From positions 1 through 24,026 of the forward strand of contig CAYOSH010000047.1 of NCBI GenBank assembly GCA_964406575.1: a DNA stretch of 24,026 nucleotides, in the 5' to 3' direction. The position numbers were made by a program, and so were the translations under genes. The notes below the pieces were generated by a model. That model saw nothing but the letters and a program-made list of their open reading frames with translations, was not told the DNA's origin and did no database searches. Positions 1 through 8,391 of this stretch are shown here, piece after piece. Positions within the stretch are counted from its first letter, which is position 1. Each line of letters opens with the position of its first letter. This DNA is from WTAW01 sp964406575 (GTDB lineage Bacteria > Acidobacteriota > Aminicenantia > Aminicenantales > Aminicenantaceae).

Positions 1-198
1 GCTCTGAAATATTCTTATCAAGACCTCTTCGGAGCCTTAGCCGAATGTTTGGGATCTGCTTTAAAAAGATATCAAGTATTGAAGAGCAGGTTATTCCCCG
101 CTGAGGGACAAATTAGGAGAAGCGATCCTTCCCATGTTTACAACATGTTGAACAGGTGGGGAAATGAGGAGAGCAAATCCAGCGGATCAAACAGCTGA
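1..198 (+). CDS. possible 3' end of an unidentified gene (partial at left edge)
   Basis: Frame 1 is open from the first base to a TGA at 196-198, about 65 codons, and would be the C-terminal end of a protein starting outside the window. The translated tail ends in a polar, serine-rich stretch (KSSGSNS). I do not recognise a family. Another same-strand frame stops within the first few codons, but a 65-codon open frame arises by chance often enough that this is only a possibility. No upstream context is available to confirm it. Confidence 0.25.
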   Translation, partial: ALKYSYQDLFGALAECLGSALKRYQVLKSRLFPAEGQIRRSDPSHVYNMLNRWGNEESKSSGSNS

Positions 199-326
199 AT
201 TCAGTAGAGACTTATCCCCATGTGCCAATATCCTATGTCAAAAAATTGTTTAAACCAGCCTAATTTAAGTTGATGGTGCTCAAAGAAAACGCAGTAGAAG
301 AAACTCGATTAACAGGGGAAAAGGAT

Positions 327-403
<77 letters not shown>

Positions 404-415
404 GTACCAAGGGGT

Positions 416-443
416 ATTATAGCAGACAACAAAACTTTGTCAA
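416..443 (-). promoter_or_regulatory. consensus sigma-70-type promoter of tRNA-fMet
   Basis: On the minus strand a perfect -35 TTGACA (438-443) and a perfect -10 TATAAT (416-421) are separated by 16 bp. Transcription would start near 409, giving a leader of only about six bases before the tRNA. A full consensus match fits a strongly expressed tRNA gene. Confidence 0.85.
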
Positions 444-470
444 AAGCTTTTATTCAAGTCTTCTATCCAT

Positions 471-586
471 TCGATCAGTTCAGGGAATTGCTCCTACATT
501 CATCGGTCCATTCGGGGAATGAAGCCTACATTATATGATTCGAGGGATGGTCCCGGCATCGGTTCCTTCGGGGAACTGATCCTACA
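471..586 (-). repeat. cluster of three REP-like hairpin repeats
   Basis: Three related units of about 28-30 bp lie at 471-498, 501-530 and 557-586. Read on the minus strand, each begins TGTAGG, followed by RTTCCCYGAA and ending in a CGAT(G)-type tail. Each contains a short hairpin (for example CATTC-ggg-GAATG in the second), and the stem bases differ between copies while pairing is kept. A diverged fourth copy lies at 22971-22997. The layout resembles bacterial REP elements; their function here is unknown. Confidence 0.7.
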
Positions 587-609
587 TGTGTATTTTATAT
601 AAAAATATC

Positions 610-639
610 TTGACATTATCTTAGGGAAAAAAATAAAAT
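610..639 (+). promoter_or_regulatory. promoter of nuoJKLMN
   Basis: A perfect -35 TTGACA (610-615) and a 5/6 -10 TAAAAT (634-639) are 18 bp apart. The predicted start site near 646 lies only about 8 nt before the nuoJ ATG at 654, so the transcript would be almost leaderless. This is a sequence match only. Confidence 0.6.
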
Positions 640-653
640 GGGACACTAAAAAA

Positions 654-1160
654 ATGGCATATTTCTTGTTTTTTTTGTTGGCAATTGTGTGCGTTGGCGC
701 AGTCATCGCAATGATCTTTTCCAAAAATCAGGCCTACAACGCACTTTATGTCATTTTAGCTTTTGTATGCATGGCGGGATTGTTCGGCCTTTTGGATGCC
801 CCATTTATTGCTGTGATCCAAATTATCGTATACGCAGGCGCGATTATGGTTCTGTTTCTCTTCGTCATCATGATGATCAACCTCCGTGAAGGCGTTCCTC
901 CCGAGAGAAAAAGATGGACGATCGGCCTGTCTTTCGTGATTGCCGGCGTCCTTGTCATCGAACTCATTCTCGCTTTTAAAGGCTTTCTCTCACCTGCACG
1001 AACTGCTGCAGAGAGTGTGGGCAGCCCTACCGACCTCGGCCGCCTTCTCTTCACGAAATATCTCTACCCCTTTGAGATCACCTCCGTGCTCATCATCGCT
1101 GCCCTCGTCGGCGCTATGATCTTGGTTAAGAAAAAGGACTCTGGTTCGGATGAAGGATAA
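654..1160 (+). CDS. nuoJ: NADH-quinone oxidoreductase subunit J
   Basis: This is a 168-residue hydrophobic protein with about five membrane helices, the NuoJ/ND6 subunit of complex I. It sits between NuoK and NuoA in the membrane arm and its third helix takes part in coupling quinone reduction to proton pumping. The conserved helix is visible at residues 55-76, with the sequence VYAGAIMVLFLFVIMMINL. A charged tail (KKKDSGSDEG) ends the protein. It is the first gene of the block; nuoA-I are not next to it, because the upstream 250 bases hold only repeats and a tRNA. The next gene begins three bases after the stop. There is little Shine-Dalgarno sequence before this ATG, in keeping with the very short predicted leader. 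Confidence 0.95.
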   Translation: MAYFLFFLLAIVCVGAVIAMIFSKNQAYNALYVILAFVCMAGLFGLLDAPFIAVIQIIVYAGAIMVLFLFVIMMINLREGVPPERKRWTIGLSFVIAGVLVIELILAFKGFLSPARTAAESVGSPTDLGRLLFTKYLYPFEITSVLIIAALVGAMILVKKKDSGSDEG

Positions 1161-1163
1161 CAG

Positions 1164-1466
1164 ATGATACCCACAAGTTTTTTCACCAGTCTGAGCGCGA
1201 TACTCTTCGTGCTGGGCGGTTTCGCCTTCTTTGTCAAACGCGACCTGATCACCCAGTTCCTCTCTATAGAAGTGATGCTCAGCGCAGCTAACCTCGCATT
1301 CATCGCCTTTGCCAAATCCGCATCATCACTCGACGGTCAGATCATCGTGTTCTTCATCATCACTGTGGCAGCGGCCGAAGCCGCAGTGGGTCTGGCTATC
1401 ATCCTTCTCGTTTACAGACAGAAAAAAACAATAAAATCTGAAGATATGAATTTGATGAAAGGATAA
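1164..1466 (+). CDS. nuoK: NADH-quinone oxidoreductase subunit K
   Basis: At 100 residues with three membrane helices, this matches NuoK/ND4L, a small proton-channel subunit of complex I. The two conserved buried acids needed for proton transfer are present at E36 (in FLSIEVML) and E72 (in AAAEAAVGL), at the same numbers as in E. coli NuoK. It starts three bases after nuoJ ends and stops one base before nuoL starts, so the genes are translated from one message. The C-terminus carries a short lysine-rich tail. Confidence 0.97.
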   Translation: MIPTSFFTSLSAILFVLGGFAFFVKRDLITQFLSIEVMLSAANLAFIAFAKSASSLDGQIIVFFIITVAAAEAAVGLAIILLVYRQKKTIKSEDMNLMKG

Positions 1467-1467
1467 G

Positions 1468-3369
1468 ATGACTGATATTTTCTGGATCATTCCATTCATA
1501 CCTGGATTGAGTTCACTCATCTTGCTCGTTTTTGGGACAAAACTTTCCAAAAAATGGATCTCTGTCCAGGCATGTACGGCTGTGTTCGCCTCTTTTGCCG
1601 TCTCTGTCATCTCTTTCATCGGACTCAGACAGATACCGCATGAGGCATATCCGCTCATCAAGAATCTTTATCCCTGGATCCAATCTGGAGGTTTTAAAGC
1701 AGGCCTTTCCTTCCAATTCGACCCCCTGACAGCTGTTATGGCGCTTGTGGTTACGGGTGTTGGATTTTTGATCCATGTGTATTCTGTAGGCTACATGGCC
1801 GAAGATAAAAGTTATGCCCGATTCTTCCAGAATCTGAATCTCTTCACTTTTGCCATGCTCATCCTGGTGATGGGGTCCAACATGGTGCTCATGTTCGTGG
1901 GTTGGGAGGGCGTCGGCCTGTGTTCCTATCTATTGATCGGATTCTGGTTCGAAAAACACTCGGCGGCCTCTGCCGGAAAAAAAGCGTTCATCGTCAACAG
2001 GATTGGGGATGCCGGTTTTATACTCGGCATTCTTTTTGTGTTTATCTATGTAGGAAGCACTGAATTTACAGCGATCAATGAAGCCATAGGCGGAGGGCAG
2101 ATCACCCAGGGTGTAGCAACTCTTATTGCTTTACTGCTGTTCGTTGGCGCTACCGGAAAATCGGCTCAGATCCCACTTTATGTCTGGCTTCCGGACGCCA
2201 TGGAAGGTCCCACTCCTGTCAGTGCCCTCATCCACGCCGCCACCATGGTGACAGCGGGTGTTTACATGGTTGCCCGGATGAATCTTCTCTATTCCCTCTC
2301 CGGAACGGCAGGGAATGTTGTGGCTATTGTCGGTGCCGTCACGGCATTTTACGCAGCAACCATGGCCCTCACACAGAATGACATCAAAAGAGTGCTGGCG
2401 TACTCGACGATATCGCAGTTGGGATATATGTTTATGGGCTGCGGTGTCGGGGCCTATGCTGCAGGAATATTCCATCTCTACACACACGCTTTCTTCAAGA
2501 GCCTTCTGTTTTTGGCCGCAGGAAGCGTGATGCATGCGCTCTCCGGAGAATTGAACATGCAAAAGATGGGAGGTCTCAAGAAATACCTTCCACGCACTTT
2601 CCCCACGTTCCTCATCGGAGCGATTGCCATATCGGGAGTGCCTTTCCTGTCCGGATTCTTTTCCAAGGACGCGATTCTCACTAGTGCGTATGCAAGTGGC
2701 AATTATCTTGTCTGGGCGCTGGGTATAACCACAGCTATACTTACAGCCTTCTACATGTTCCGGCTCATTTTCCTTACATTTTTCGGAAAGGAACGCCTCG
2801 CTCCTGAAGTCAAGAAGCATCTCCATGAATCTCCACCTGTGATGACGTTTCCGCTTCAGGCACTGGCTTTCTTCTCCATCATCGCGGGATATGCAGGACT
2901 CCCCATGGTTTTTGGTAAAAATCTCAACTGGTTCGGCCAGTTTTTGGCCCCTGTCATTCATGTGCACCATGAGACCCAGCTCAGCCTCAACACTGAATGG
3001 ATTCTCATCCTTTTCTCTGTAGCCGTTGCCTTATTGGGCATATATCTCGCCTATATCTTCTATATCAAAAAACCGCAGACACCCCATAATCTTGTTTCCA
3101 GATTTCCCTCTCTCTACAGGCTTCTCTTCAACAAATATTACGTGGATGAAATCTATGAGGCCACCATCGTCCAGCCCCTCGTAAAGGGCTCGGAGCTGGT
3201 GTATAACAATTTTGACCTGAAAGTCATCGATGGAGCTGCAAACGGCTCAGCAAAGGCAATAGGTTTTTTTGGAAAGCTTTTAAGCTACTTCCAGACTGGA
3301 TTGATCAAAGATTATGCGTTGATATTCCTTTTGGGGGTCATACTTTTGTTAGGTTATTTACTCTTTTAG
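1468..3369 (+). CDS. nuoL: NADH-quinone oxidoreductase subunit L
   Basis: This 633-residue antiporter-like subunit forms the distal end of the complex I membrane arm and pumps protons. The key acid of helix 5 is E147 in FVGWEGVGLCSYLLIGFW, and the helix-7 lysine is K231 in GKSAQIPLYVWLPDAMEGPTP. The HAATMVTAGVYMVAR segment of the discontinuous-helix region follows. The length and the C-terminal region, including a late segment that would form the lateral amphipathic helix and last membrane helix, fit full-length NuoL. It begins one base after the nuoK stop and is followed after three bases by nuoM. Confidence 0.97.
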   Translation: MTDIFWIIPFIPGLSSLILLVFGTKLSKKWISVQACTAVFASFAVSVISFIGLRQIPHEAYPLIKNLYPWIQSGGFKAGLSFQFDPLTAVMALVVTGVGFLIHVYSVGYMAEDKSYARFFQNLNLFTFAMLILVMGSNMVLMFVGWEGVGLCSYLLIGFWFEKHSAASAGKKAFIVNRIGDAGFILGILFVFIYVGSTEFTAINEAIGGGQITQGVATLIALLLFVGATGKSAQIPLYVWLPDAMEGPTPVSALIHAATMVTAGVYMVARMNLLYSLSGTAGNVVAIVGAVTAFYAATMALTQNDIKRVLAYSTISQLGYMFMGCGVGAYAAGIFHLYTHAFFKSLLFLAAGSVMHALSGELNMQKMGGLKKYLPRTFPTFLIGAIAISGVPFLSGFFSKDAILTSAYASGNYLVWALGITTAILTAFYMFRLIFLTFFGKERLAPEVKKHLHESPPVMTFPLQALAFFSIIAGYAGLPMVFGKNLNWFGQFLAPVIHVHHETQLSLNTEWILILFSVAVALLGIYLAYIFYIKKPQTPHNLVSRFPSLYRLLFNKYYVDEIYEATIVQPLVKGSELVYNNFDLKVIDGAANGSAKAIGFFGKLLSYFQTGLIKDYALIFLLGVILLLGYLLF

Positions 3370-3372
3370 AAC

Positions 3373-4959
3373 ATGGACATGCCAATTATTAGCATCATCA
3401 CATTTATTCCCTTAGCCGGGGCACTCCTGCTTATTTTTATCAACAAGGACAGAGAAGATCTCCTGCGAACCATTGCTCTGATCCTCACTCTGGTGACATT
3501 CGCCATTTCTTTGTCGCTTTATTTCAACTTTAATGCACAGAATCCAGATCCTCAGTTTGTAGAGAAGGGGGCATGGATCGGATATGGCATCGATTACCAT
3601 GTCGGGATCGATGGGATCAGTCTGCTTTTGGTTCTTCTCACAACATTTTTGATGCCGATCGCTCTATTGTCGTCTTGGAAATACATCGGAAAAATGGTGA
3701 AAGAATACCTCCTCTTCATGCTCATCCTGGAGACGGGAATTATCGGCGTGTTTGTGTCGCTCAACCTTTTTCTATTCTATGTCTTTTGGGAAGTCACTCT
3801 CGTTCCTATGTATTTTCTGATCGGCATTTGGGGAGGAAAGCGCCGTATTTACGCCACGATAAAATTCGTCCTCTTCACCATGTTTGGCAGTTTGCTGATG
3901 CTGGTGGCCATATTCTTTCTCTATTCCATGTACTACAAGGCCACTGGGGTGTACTCCTTCAATATATTCGATATGTACAAGCTCGTCCTGAATCCCAGCA
4001 TTCAGGTCTGGCTTTTCCTGGCCTTTGCCCTGGCCTTTGCAATCAAGGTGCCCATGTTTCCATTCCATACGTGGTTGCCCGATGCCCACGTGCAGGCCCC
4101 CACTGCAGGGTCGGTCATCCTGGCCGCAGTGCTCCTAAAAATGGGGGCTTACGGTTTCTTGAGATTTGCAATGCCTCTCTTCCCCGACGCTTTAACCAAA
4201 TTCCTTCCATATCTGGGAGTCTTGGCCTTGATCGGCATTATTTATGGGGGCTTAATGGCTCTGATCCAGAAGGATGTCAAATCTCTCGTCGCATACTCAA
4301 GCGTCAGCCATATGGGCCTTATCATGCTCGCTGTTTTTGCTCTGAATGTGGAGGGCATCCAGGGTGGGATCTATCAAATGCTCAACCATGGATTGAGCAC
4401 GGGGGCGCTGTTTCTTTGTGTCGGCATCCTTTATGAAAGAGCCCACACCCGCCTCATTAAAGATTTTGGGGGTGTCAGCAAACAGATGCCTGTTTTTGCG
4501 GCATTCTTTTTAATTTGCATGCTCTCATCGGTGGGGCTGCCGGGATTGAATGGCTTTGTGGGAGAGATCCTGTGTCTTTTCGGCATATTTAAGGCTAATA
4601 CGGTCCTGGCCATCCTTGGGGTCACCACAGTGATCCTTGCAGCGGCCTATCTTCTCTGGATGTTCCAGAGAGTGATGCACGGCCCGATCACAAATGATAA
4701 AATTCATCAGTTCAAAGATCTCAACAAAAGGGAAATTATCTATCTCTTGCCCATCATCATATTGATGTTCTGGATGGGGGTGTACCCCCAGCCATTCCTG
4801 AGGAAGATGGATGCGTCCGTTGAAAAACTGATCAATCAGATCGACCAAAAAAGGACATATTTTGCGGAAGCTAAGGGGGAAGATAAAAACCTTTTGGATA
4901 TAGAGGTCATCGAGAGCACAGCTGAAGACCATCAAGAAAAGGAAGAGACAGCCCGATGA
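3373..4959 (+). CDS. nuoM: NADH-quinone oxidoreductase subunit M
   Basis: This is a 528-residue antiporter-like proton-pumping subunit with about 14 membrane helices. The conserved glutamate is E140 (FWEVTLVPMYFLIG) and the helix-7 lysine is K225 (KVPMFPFHTWLPDAHVQAPT). The protein ends in a hydrophilic tail of roughly 50 residues rich in E, D and K after the last helix, somewhat longer than usual for NuoM. An in-frame ATG two codons downstream (3379) is an alternative start. The stop overlaps the nuoN start (ATGA), which indicates translational coupling. Confidence 0.97.
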   Translation: MDMPIISIITFIPLAGALLLIFINKDREDLLRTIALILTLVTFAISLSLYFNFNAQNPDPQFVEKGAWIGYGIDYHVGIDGISLLLVLLTTFLMPIALLSSWKYIGKMVKEYLLFMLILETGIIGVFVSLNLFLFYVFWEVTLVPMYFLIGIWGGKRRIYATIKFVLFTMFGSLLMLVAIFFLYSMYYKATGVYSFNIFDMYKLVLNPSIQVWLFLAFALAFAIKVPMFPFHTWLPDAHVQAPTAGSVILAAVLLKMGAYGFLRFAMPLFPDALTKFLPYLGVLALIGIIYGGLMALIQKDVKSLVAYSSVSHMGLIMLAVFALNVEGIQGGIYQMLNHGLSTGALFLCVGILYERAHTRLIKDFGGVSKQMPVFAAFFLICMLSSVGLPGLNGFVGEILCLFGIFKANTVLAILGVTTVILAAAYLLWMFQRVMHGPITNDKIHQFKDLNKREIIYLLPIIILMFWMGVYPQPFLRKMDASVEKLINQIDQKRTYFAEAKGEDKNLLDIEVIESTAEDHQEKEETAR

Positions 4960-6392
4960 ACAGTTTGAATGCTTTGTTCCCTCTTCTCACACTCGTCGTG
5001 GGTGCGCTTCTTGTGCTGCTTCTTGAGGTATCTATCAAAAGGGAAAACAAATCATATTTGGCATACACATCTATTGTTTTCCTCCTGATCTGCAGCTTTT
5101 TTTGTGTCCGATCCTGGGGCAAAGACTTCGCTTATTTCAACAACCATTTGTATCTCGACAATTTCGCTCTTTTCATTTCTTTTGTTTTGATCATTGCCAC
5201 GATTCTGGTGACTCTCATCTCGATGAAGTATCTCTCTCTCCAGAATTCGAACATCGGCGAGTACTACGCCCTTCTCCTCCTCGCTCTATCCGGAATGCTG
5301 ATCATGGTGTCTTCCAATGATTTAATCGTGATCTTTCTTGGGTTGGAAGTCCTCTCCATGTCCAGCTATACGCTTGCCGGGCTGAAGCGGGATGATCAAA
5401 AATCATCGGAAGCGGCATTGAAATATTTTCTGTTGGGGAGTTTTGCTTCAGCATTTCTCGTGTATGGGTTGGCACTGCTCTATGGTGTCTCGAATTCCAC
5501 CAATATCGTTACGATCATCAATTTTTTCCGGGCAGAATCCAGCATGAGCTTGATGGGTCTTGCAGGATTGGGCTTGGTTATCGTGGGATTCGGCTTCAAG
5601 ATCGCTGTCGTTCCCTTCCATATGTGGACTCCCGATGTCTATCAAGGCGCACCGACACCGATCACTGCATTTTTCTCGATCGGGCCTAAGGCGGTGGGAT
5701 TTACTGTCCTGGTCCGGCTGTTGTTTCCGTTCTGGCATACGGCGTTTGACTCTCGAGTGATATTTTCCCTCCTGTGGATCATAAGCGCCCTTACCATGAT
5801 CACAGGGAATCTCATTGCCTTGAGACAGACAAATATCAAAAGGATGCTGGCTTACTCCAGCATCGCACATGCCGGATACCTGATGGTGGCCATCCTTTCC
5901 CAAGACACCAGCGGCCTCCTGTTTTACTTTGTGGTCTACCTTTTCATGAACATCGGCGCCTTTTCAGCAGTTATTGCTTTGGGGAAGGAAGATAAAGAAT
6001 ACCTTGACCTCGATGACTATGCGGGCATCGGTTTTAAATATCCCTGGATCGGAGCCACTTTCGCTATTTTCCTGTTCTCTTTAGCAGGATTCCCGCCGAC
6101 CGGCGGATTTCTCGCTAAATTTTATGTGTTCTCTGCAGCAGTCAGAGAAGGTCTTGTCTCTCTGGTTGTTATCGGTGTTTTGGCGAGCCTCGTGTCTGTT
6201 TATTATTACTTGCGCGTTATCGTGTATATGTACATGCGTGAGCCAACCCACGAAGTGGACATCCACCTCGAAAATCCAGCCCTCTTCCTGGTGCTTTTCC
6301 TCTGTCTCTATGGTGTTCTTCAGCTGGGCATTTTTCCCGGCAATGTCCTGGTCATCATCAAACAAGCAGTAAACACCTTAGCGATCTTTTAA
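4956..6392 (+). CDS. nuoN: NADH-quinone oxidoreductase subunit N
   Basis: This 478-residue protein is the third antiporter-like subunit, NuoN/ND2, lying nearest to NuoK in the membrane arm. The helix-5 glutamate is E131 (IFLGLEVLSMSSYTLAGL) and the helix-7 lysine is K215 (GFKIAVVPFHMWTPDVYQGAPTP), close to E133 and K217 of E. coli NuoN. The start overlaps the nuoM stop by four bases. It closes the nuoJKLMN cluster; only 44 bases separate it from rnpB, which points toward it from the opposite strand. No clear terminator hairpin is visible in that gap. Confidence 0.97.
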   Translation: MNSLNALFPLLTLVVGALLVLLLEVSIKRENKSYLAYTSIVFLLICSFFCVRSWGKDFAYFNNHLYLDNFALFISFVLIIATILVTLISMKYLSLQNSNIGEYYALLLLALSGMLIMVSSNDLIVIFLGLEVLSMSSYTLAGLKRDDQKSSEAALKYFLLGSFASAFLVYGLALLYGVSNSTNIVTIINFFRAESSMSLMGLAGLGLVIVGFGFKIAVVPFHMWTPDVYQGAPTPITAFFSIGPKAVGFTVLVRLLFPFWHTAFDSRVIFSLLWIISALTMITGNLIALRQTNIKRMLAYSSIAHAGYLMVAILSQDTSGLLFYFVVYLFMNIGAFSAVIALGKEDKEYLDLDDYAGIGFKYPWIGATFAIFLFSLAGFPPTGGFLAKFYVFSAAVREGLVSLVVIGVLASLVSVYYYLRVIVYMYMREPTHEVDIHLENPALFLVLFLCLYGVLQLGIFPGNVLVIIKQAVNTLAIF

Positions 6393-6436
6393 TTCCTGTC
6401 ATAATCGTTCTTTCTTAACTGGTCCCTTTTTATTGA

Positions 6437-6820
6437 GGCTGGAGCAGGACGTAAGCCGAATTCTGTTACCGCTGGATGCCTGGGTGGTTATTTATCTTGC
6501 CCCTTAATTGCTCAAGGGGTCAAGCGACCTACCCGCCCCCGAGACGGGCCATCTCAACCGGGGCCAATTTGGTCTTGCTCCGGATGGGGTTTACCGTGCT
6601 CCTGATGTCACCACCAGAACGGTGAGCTCTTACCTCACCTTTTCACCCTTGCTAAGGACAATGGTTTTACCAAATGCCCAAAGCGGTCTGTTTTCTGTGA
6701 CACTTTCCTCCGATCGCTCGGAGTCGCTGTTAGCGACCATCCTGCCCTTTGGAGTTCGGACTTTCCTCCCCTTCTCCCCTCTCACGGGAAGAAGGAGCAA
6801 CCACCTCGCCTACTCCAGCC
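6437..6820 (-). ncRNA. rnpB: RNase P RNA, bacterial type A
   Basis: The minus strand carries the catalytic RNA that trims tRNA 5' leaders. The ends form a 12-bp P1 helix (6809-6820 with 6437-6448). Conserved elements appear in order: GAGGAAAGTCCG (about 6758-6769), CACAGAAAACAGACCGC, AAGGGTGAAAAGGTG followed by GGTAAGAGCTCACCG, GGTAAACCCC (6586-6595), and ACAGAATTCGGCTTACG (6450-6466). About 384 nt is normal for type A. The first 91 nt are also the end of the reading frame of the response regulator upstream on the same strand. The exact ends are inferred from P1 pairing. Confidence 0.97.
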
Positions 6821-8187
6821 TTTATTTTTATGCCGTATTGTTCGAGCTTCTTGTAAAGGTTGCTCCGCGGTGTATCGATCTCTCTGGCTGTCTGTGAGAT
6901 GTTCCAGTTGTTTGCCTCAAGCTTGGAAAGGATGAACTCTTTTTCGGCGATGTCCCTAAATTCCTTCAGACTCTTTGCTTTTTGGACATCGGGAAGAAAA
7001 ACATCAACCTCCCCGCAGATCTGCTCTGGCAAATCTTTCTTCTCTATTATATCGCCCTCCGTCATGATTATCAATCGTTCCACAACGTTTTTCAGCTCAC
7101 GCACATTTCCTTTCCAGGGATATTTGGACAGAGATTCGACGGCCGACTGTGAAAATTTCTTTAACTTAAAATTGTTCTCATCAGAGAATATCTTGCAAAA
7201 ATATTCAATCAACCGGGGAATATCTTCCTTCCTCTCACGCAAAGCCGGAGAGTGCAGAGGGACCACATTAAGACGAAAATAGAGATCCTCCCGGAAGTTC
7301 CCAGCCGCAATTTCTTTTTTTAGGTCTTTATTCGTAGCCGCGATCACTCTCACATCCACCCTGTTGACATTGTTCGAACCGACTTTCTGGACCTCTCCCT
7401 CTTCGAGAACCCGCAAAACTTTTGCTTGCGTTTTCAGACTCATATCCCCAATCTCATCCAGGAAGATCGTCCCACTATCTGCAATCTCAAATTTTCCCAA
7501 TTTTTTCTCTGTGGCGCCCGTAAACGCACCTTTCATGTGACCGAATAGCTCGCTCTCAATCAATTCCTCGGGGATAGCTGCACAGTTTACCTGGACGAAT
7601 GATTCTTTAGCTCTGAGGCTGCGGTTGTGGATCTCGCGTGCTATCAACTCTTTTCCTGTACCGCTTTCGCCAAAAACAAAAACCGTAGCGTTCGTTGGCG
7701 CCGTTTTCAGGATCTGCTTCCAGAGTTGTTTGACCAGTGGGTGTTCTCCGACGAATTCTTGCCTCTTTTCCGCTTTCTTACGCAAATCCTGGCACTCACG
7801 AATCAGCTTATTCTGGCTCAGGGCATTACGGATACTGAGGAGAACTCTCTCCCTGTGAAGGGGCTTTTCGATGAAGTCATATGCCCCCAATTTGGTCGCT
7901 TCCACCGCTGTCTGGACTGTCCCATGACCAGATATCATGATGACCTCAGGGGAGTACGGCTTTTTTTTGATCTTTTCCAGGACTTCTAGACCATGCATTC
8001 CCGGGAGCTTGATATCCAGGAAGATGAGATCAAGGCCGATCGTTTCTTCGACAATATCAAGCGCTTCTTCTCCGTCTGGGGCTTCCAAAAAGGCATAACC
8101 CTCATACTCTAAGATCATCTTGAGGGATTTGCGGATGTTCTCTTCATCATCGACAACCAAAATCTTTTCATTGCGCTGCTTTGCCAT
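6730..8187 (-). CDS. sigma-54-dependent response regulator, NtrC/NtrX family
   Basis: This 485-residue protein has three domains. A receiver spans residues 1-120, with D13, D14, phospho-acceptor D58 and K108. An AAA+ domain spans about 147-385, with Walker A GESGTGKE at 173-180 and the sigma-54 contact loop GAFTGA at 220-225. A Fis-type helix-turn-helix lies at about 425-455 (NISQTAREIDTPRSNLYKKL). It would activate sigma-54 promoters when phosphorylated; its C-terminal part resembles NtrX. The ATG at 8187 is chosen because GAGG precedes it at good spacing and the receiver starts there; an in-frame ATG at 8229 would add 14 residues. No histidine kinase is nearby. Family members normally end just after the helix-turn-helix, but this frame continues 29 codons into rnpB. 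Confidence 0.93.
   Translation of the reverse strand: MAKQRNEKILVVDDEENIRKSLKMILEYEGYAFLEAPDGEEALDIVEETIGLDLIFLDIKLPGMHGLEVLEKIKKKPYSPEVIMISGHGTVQTAVEATKLGAYDFIEKPLHRERVLLSIRNALSQNKLIRECQDLRKKAEKRQEFVGEHPLVKQLWKQILKTAPTNATVFVFGESGTGKELIAREIHNRSLRAKESFVQVNCAAIPEELIESELFGHMKGAFTGATEKKLGKFEIADSGTIFLDEIGDMSLKTQAKVLRVLEEGEVQKVGSNNVNRVDVRVIAATNKDLKKEIAAGNFREDLYFRLNVVPLHSPALRERKEDIPRLIEYFCKIFSDENNFKLKKFSQSAVESLSKYPWKGNVRELKNVVERLIIMTEGDIIEKKDLPEQICGEVDVFLPDVQKAKSLKEFRDIAEKEFILSKLEANNWNISQTAREIDTPRSNLYKKLEQYGIKIKAGVGEVVAPSSRERGEGEESPNSKGQDGR
6827..6857 (-). promoter_or_regulatory. weak candidate promoter for rnpB inside the response-regulator gene
   Basis: On the minus strand TTTACA (6852-6857) and CATAAA (6827-6832) are 19 bp apart, and the -10 lies six bases before the first P1 base of rnpB. 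Both boxes and the spacer deviate from consensus. The placement is right for a primary 5' end at 6820; otherwise rnpB would have to be processed from the regulator message. Confidence 0.35.
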
Positions 8188-8267
8188 GTGGGCATTTCCT
8201 CTCTTAAGTTCAAAAGGATGATATAACACATTCCCCTAAAATTCAATCTTCACCACAAGAGGTGCAG

Positions 8268-8315
8268 CTCTTAAAATCCGCGATGAGCGACATTCGAGTG
8301 TTCCGATTTTAAAAG
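8268..8315. repeat. imperfect inverted repeat between divergent genes
   Basis: CTCTTAAAATC (8268-8278) and GATTTTAAAAG (8305-8315) pair at 10 of 11 positions across a 26-base spacer. It sits between the divergent response-regulator and M16 genes, where an operator is more likely than a terminator. No known regulator site is recognised. Confidence 0.4.
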
Positions 8316-8344
8316 ATTCACCCAAGCCCCAAAGACAGCCTCTC

Positions 8345-8373
8345 TTGTCAGACCAGAATGGATATTGTAAGAT
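8345..8373 (+). promoter_or_regulatory. candidate promoter of the M16 gene pair
   Basis: TTGTCA (8345-8350, 5/6 to -35) and TAAGAT (8368-8373, 4/6 to -10) are 17 bp apart. The predicted start near 8380 leaves a short leader before the ATG at 8392, with GAGAG as a weak ribosome-binding site. Confidence 0.45.
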
Positions 8374-8391
8374 GAATTTGAGAGAATCGAT

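Noticed and set aside
2131..2970. 279-codon minus-strand open frame inside nuoL
   Set aside because: Antisense to a clearly coding, conserved NuoL region; composition is unlike a protein family and there is no ribosome site.
3573..4436. 287-codon plus-strand open frame inside nuoM
   Set aside because: Overlaps NuoM in another frame; NuoM is conserved throughout with its catalytic residues, so this is a shadow.
6508..6897. 129-codon plus-strand open frame over rnpB
   Set aside because: It is antisense to the RNase P RNA, whose conserved elements explain the sequence; this is a common false protein call.
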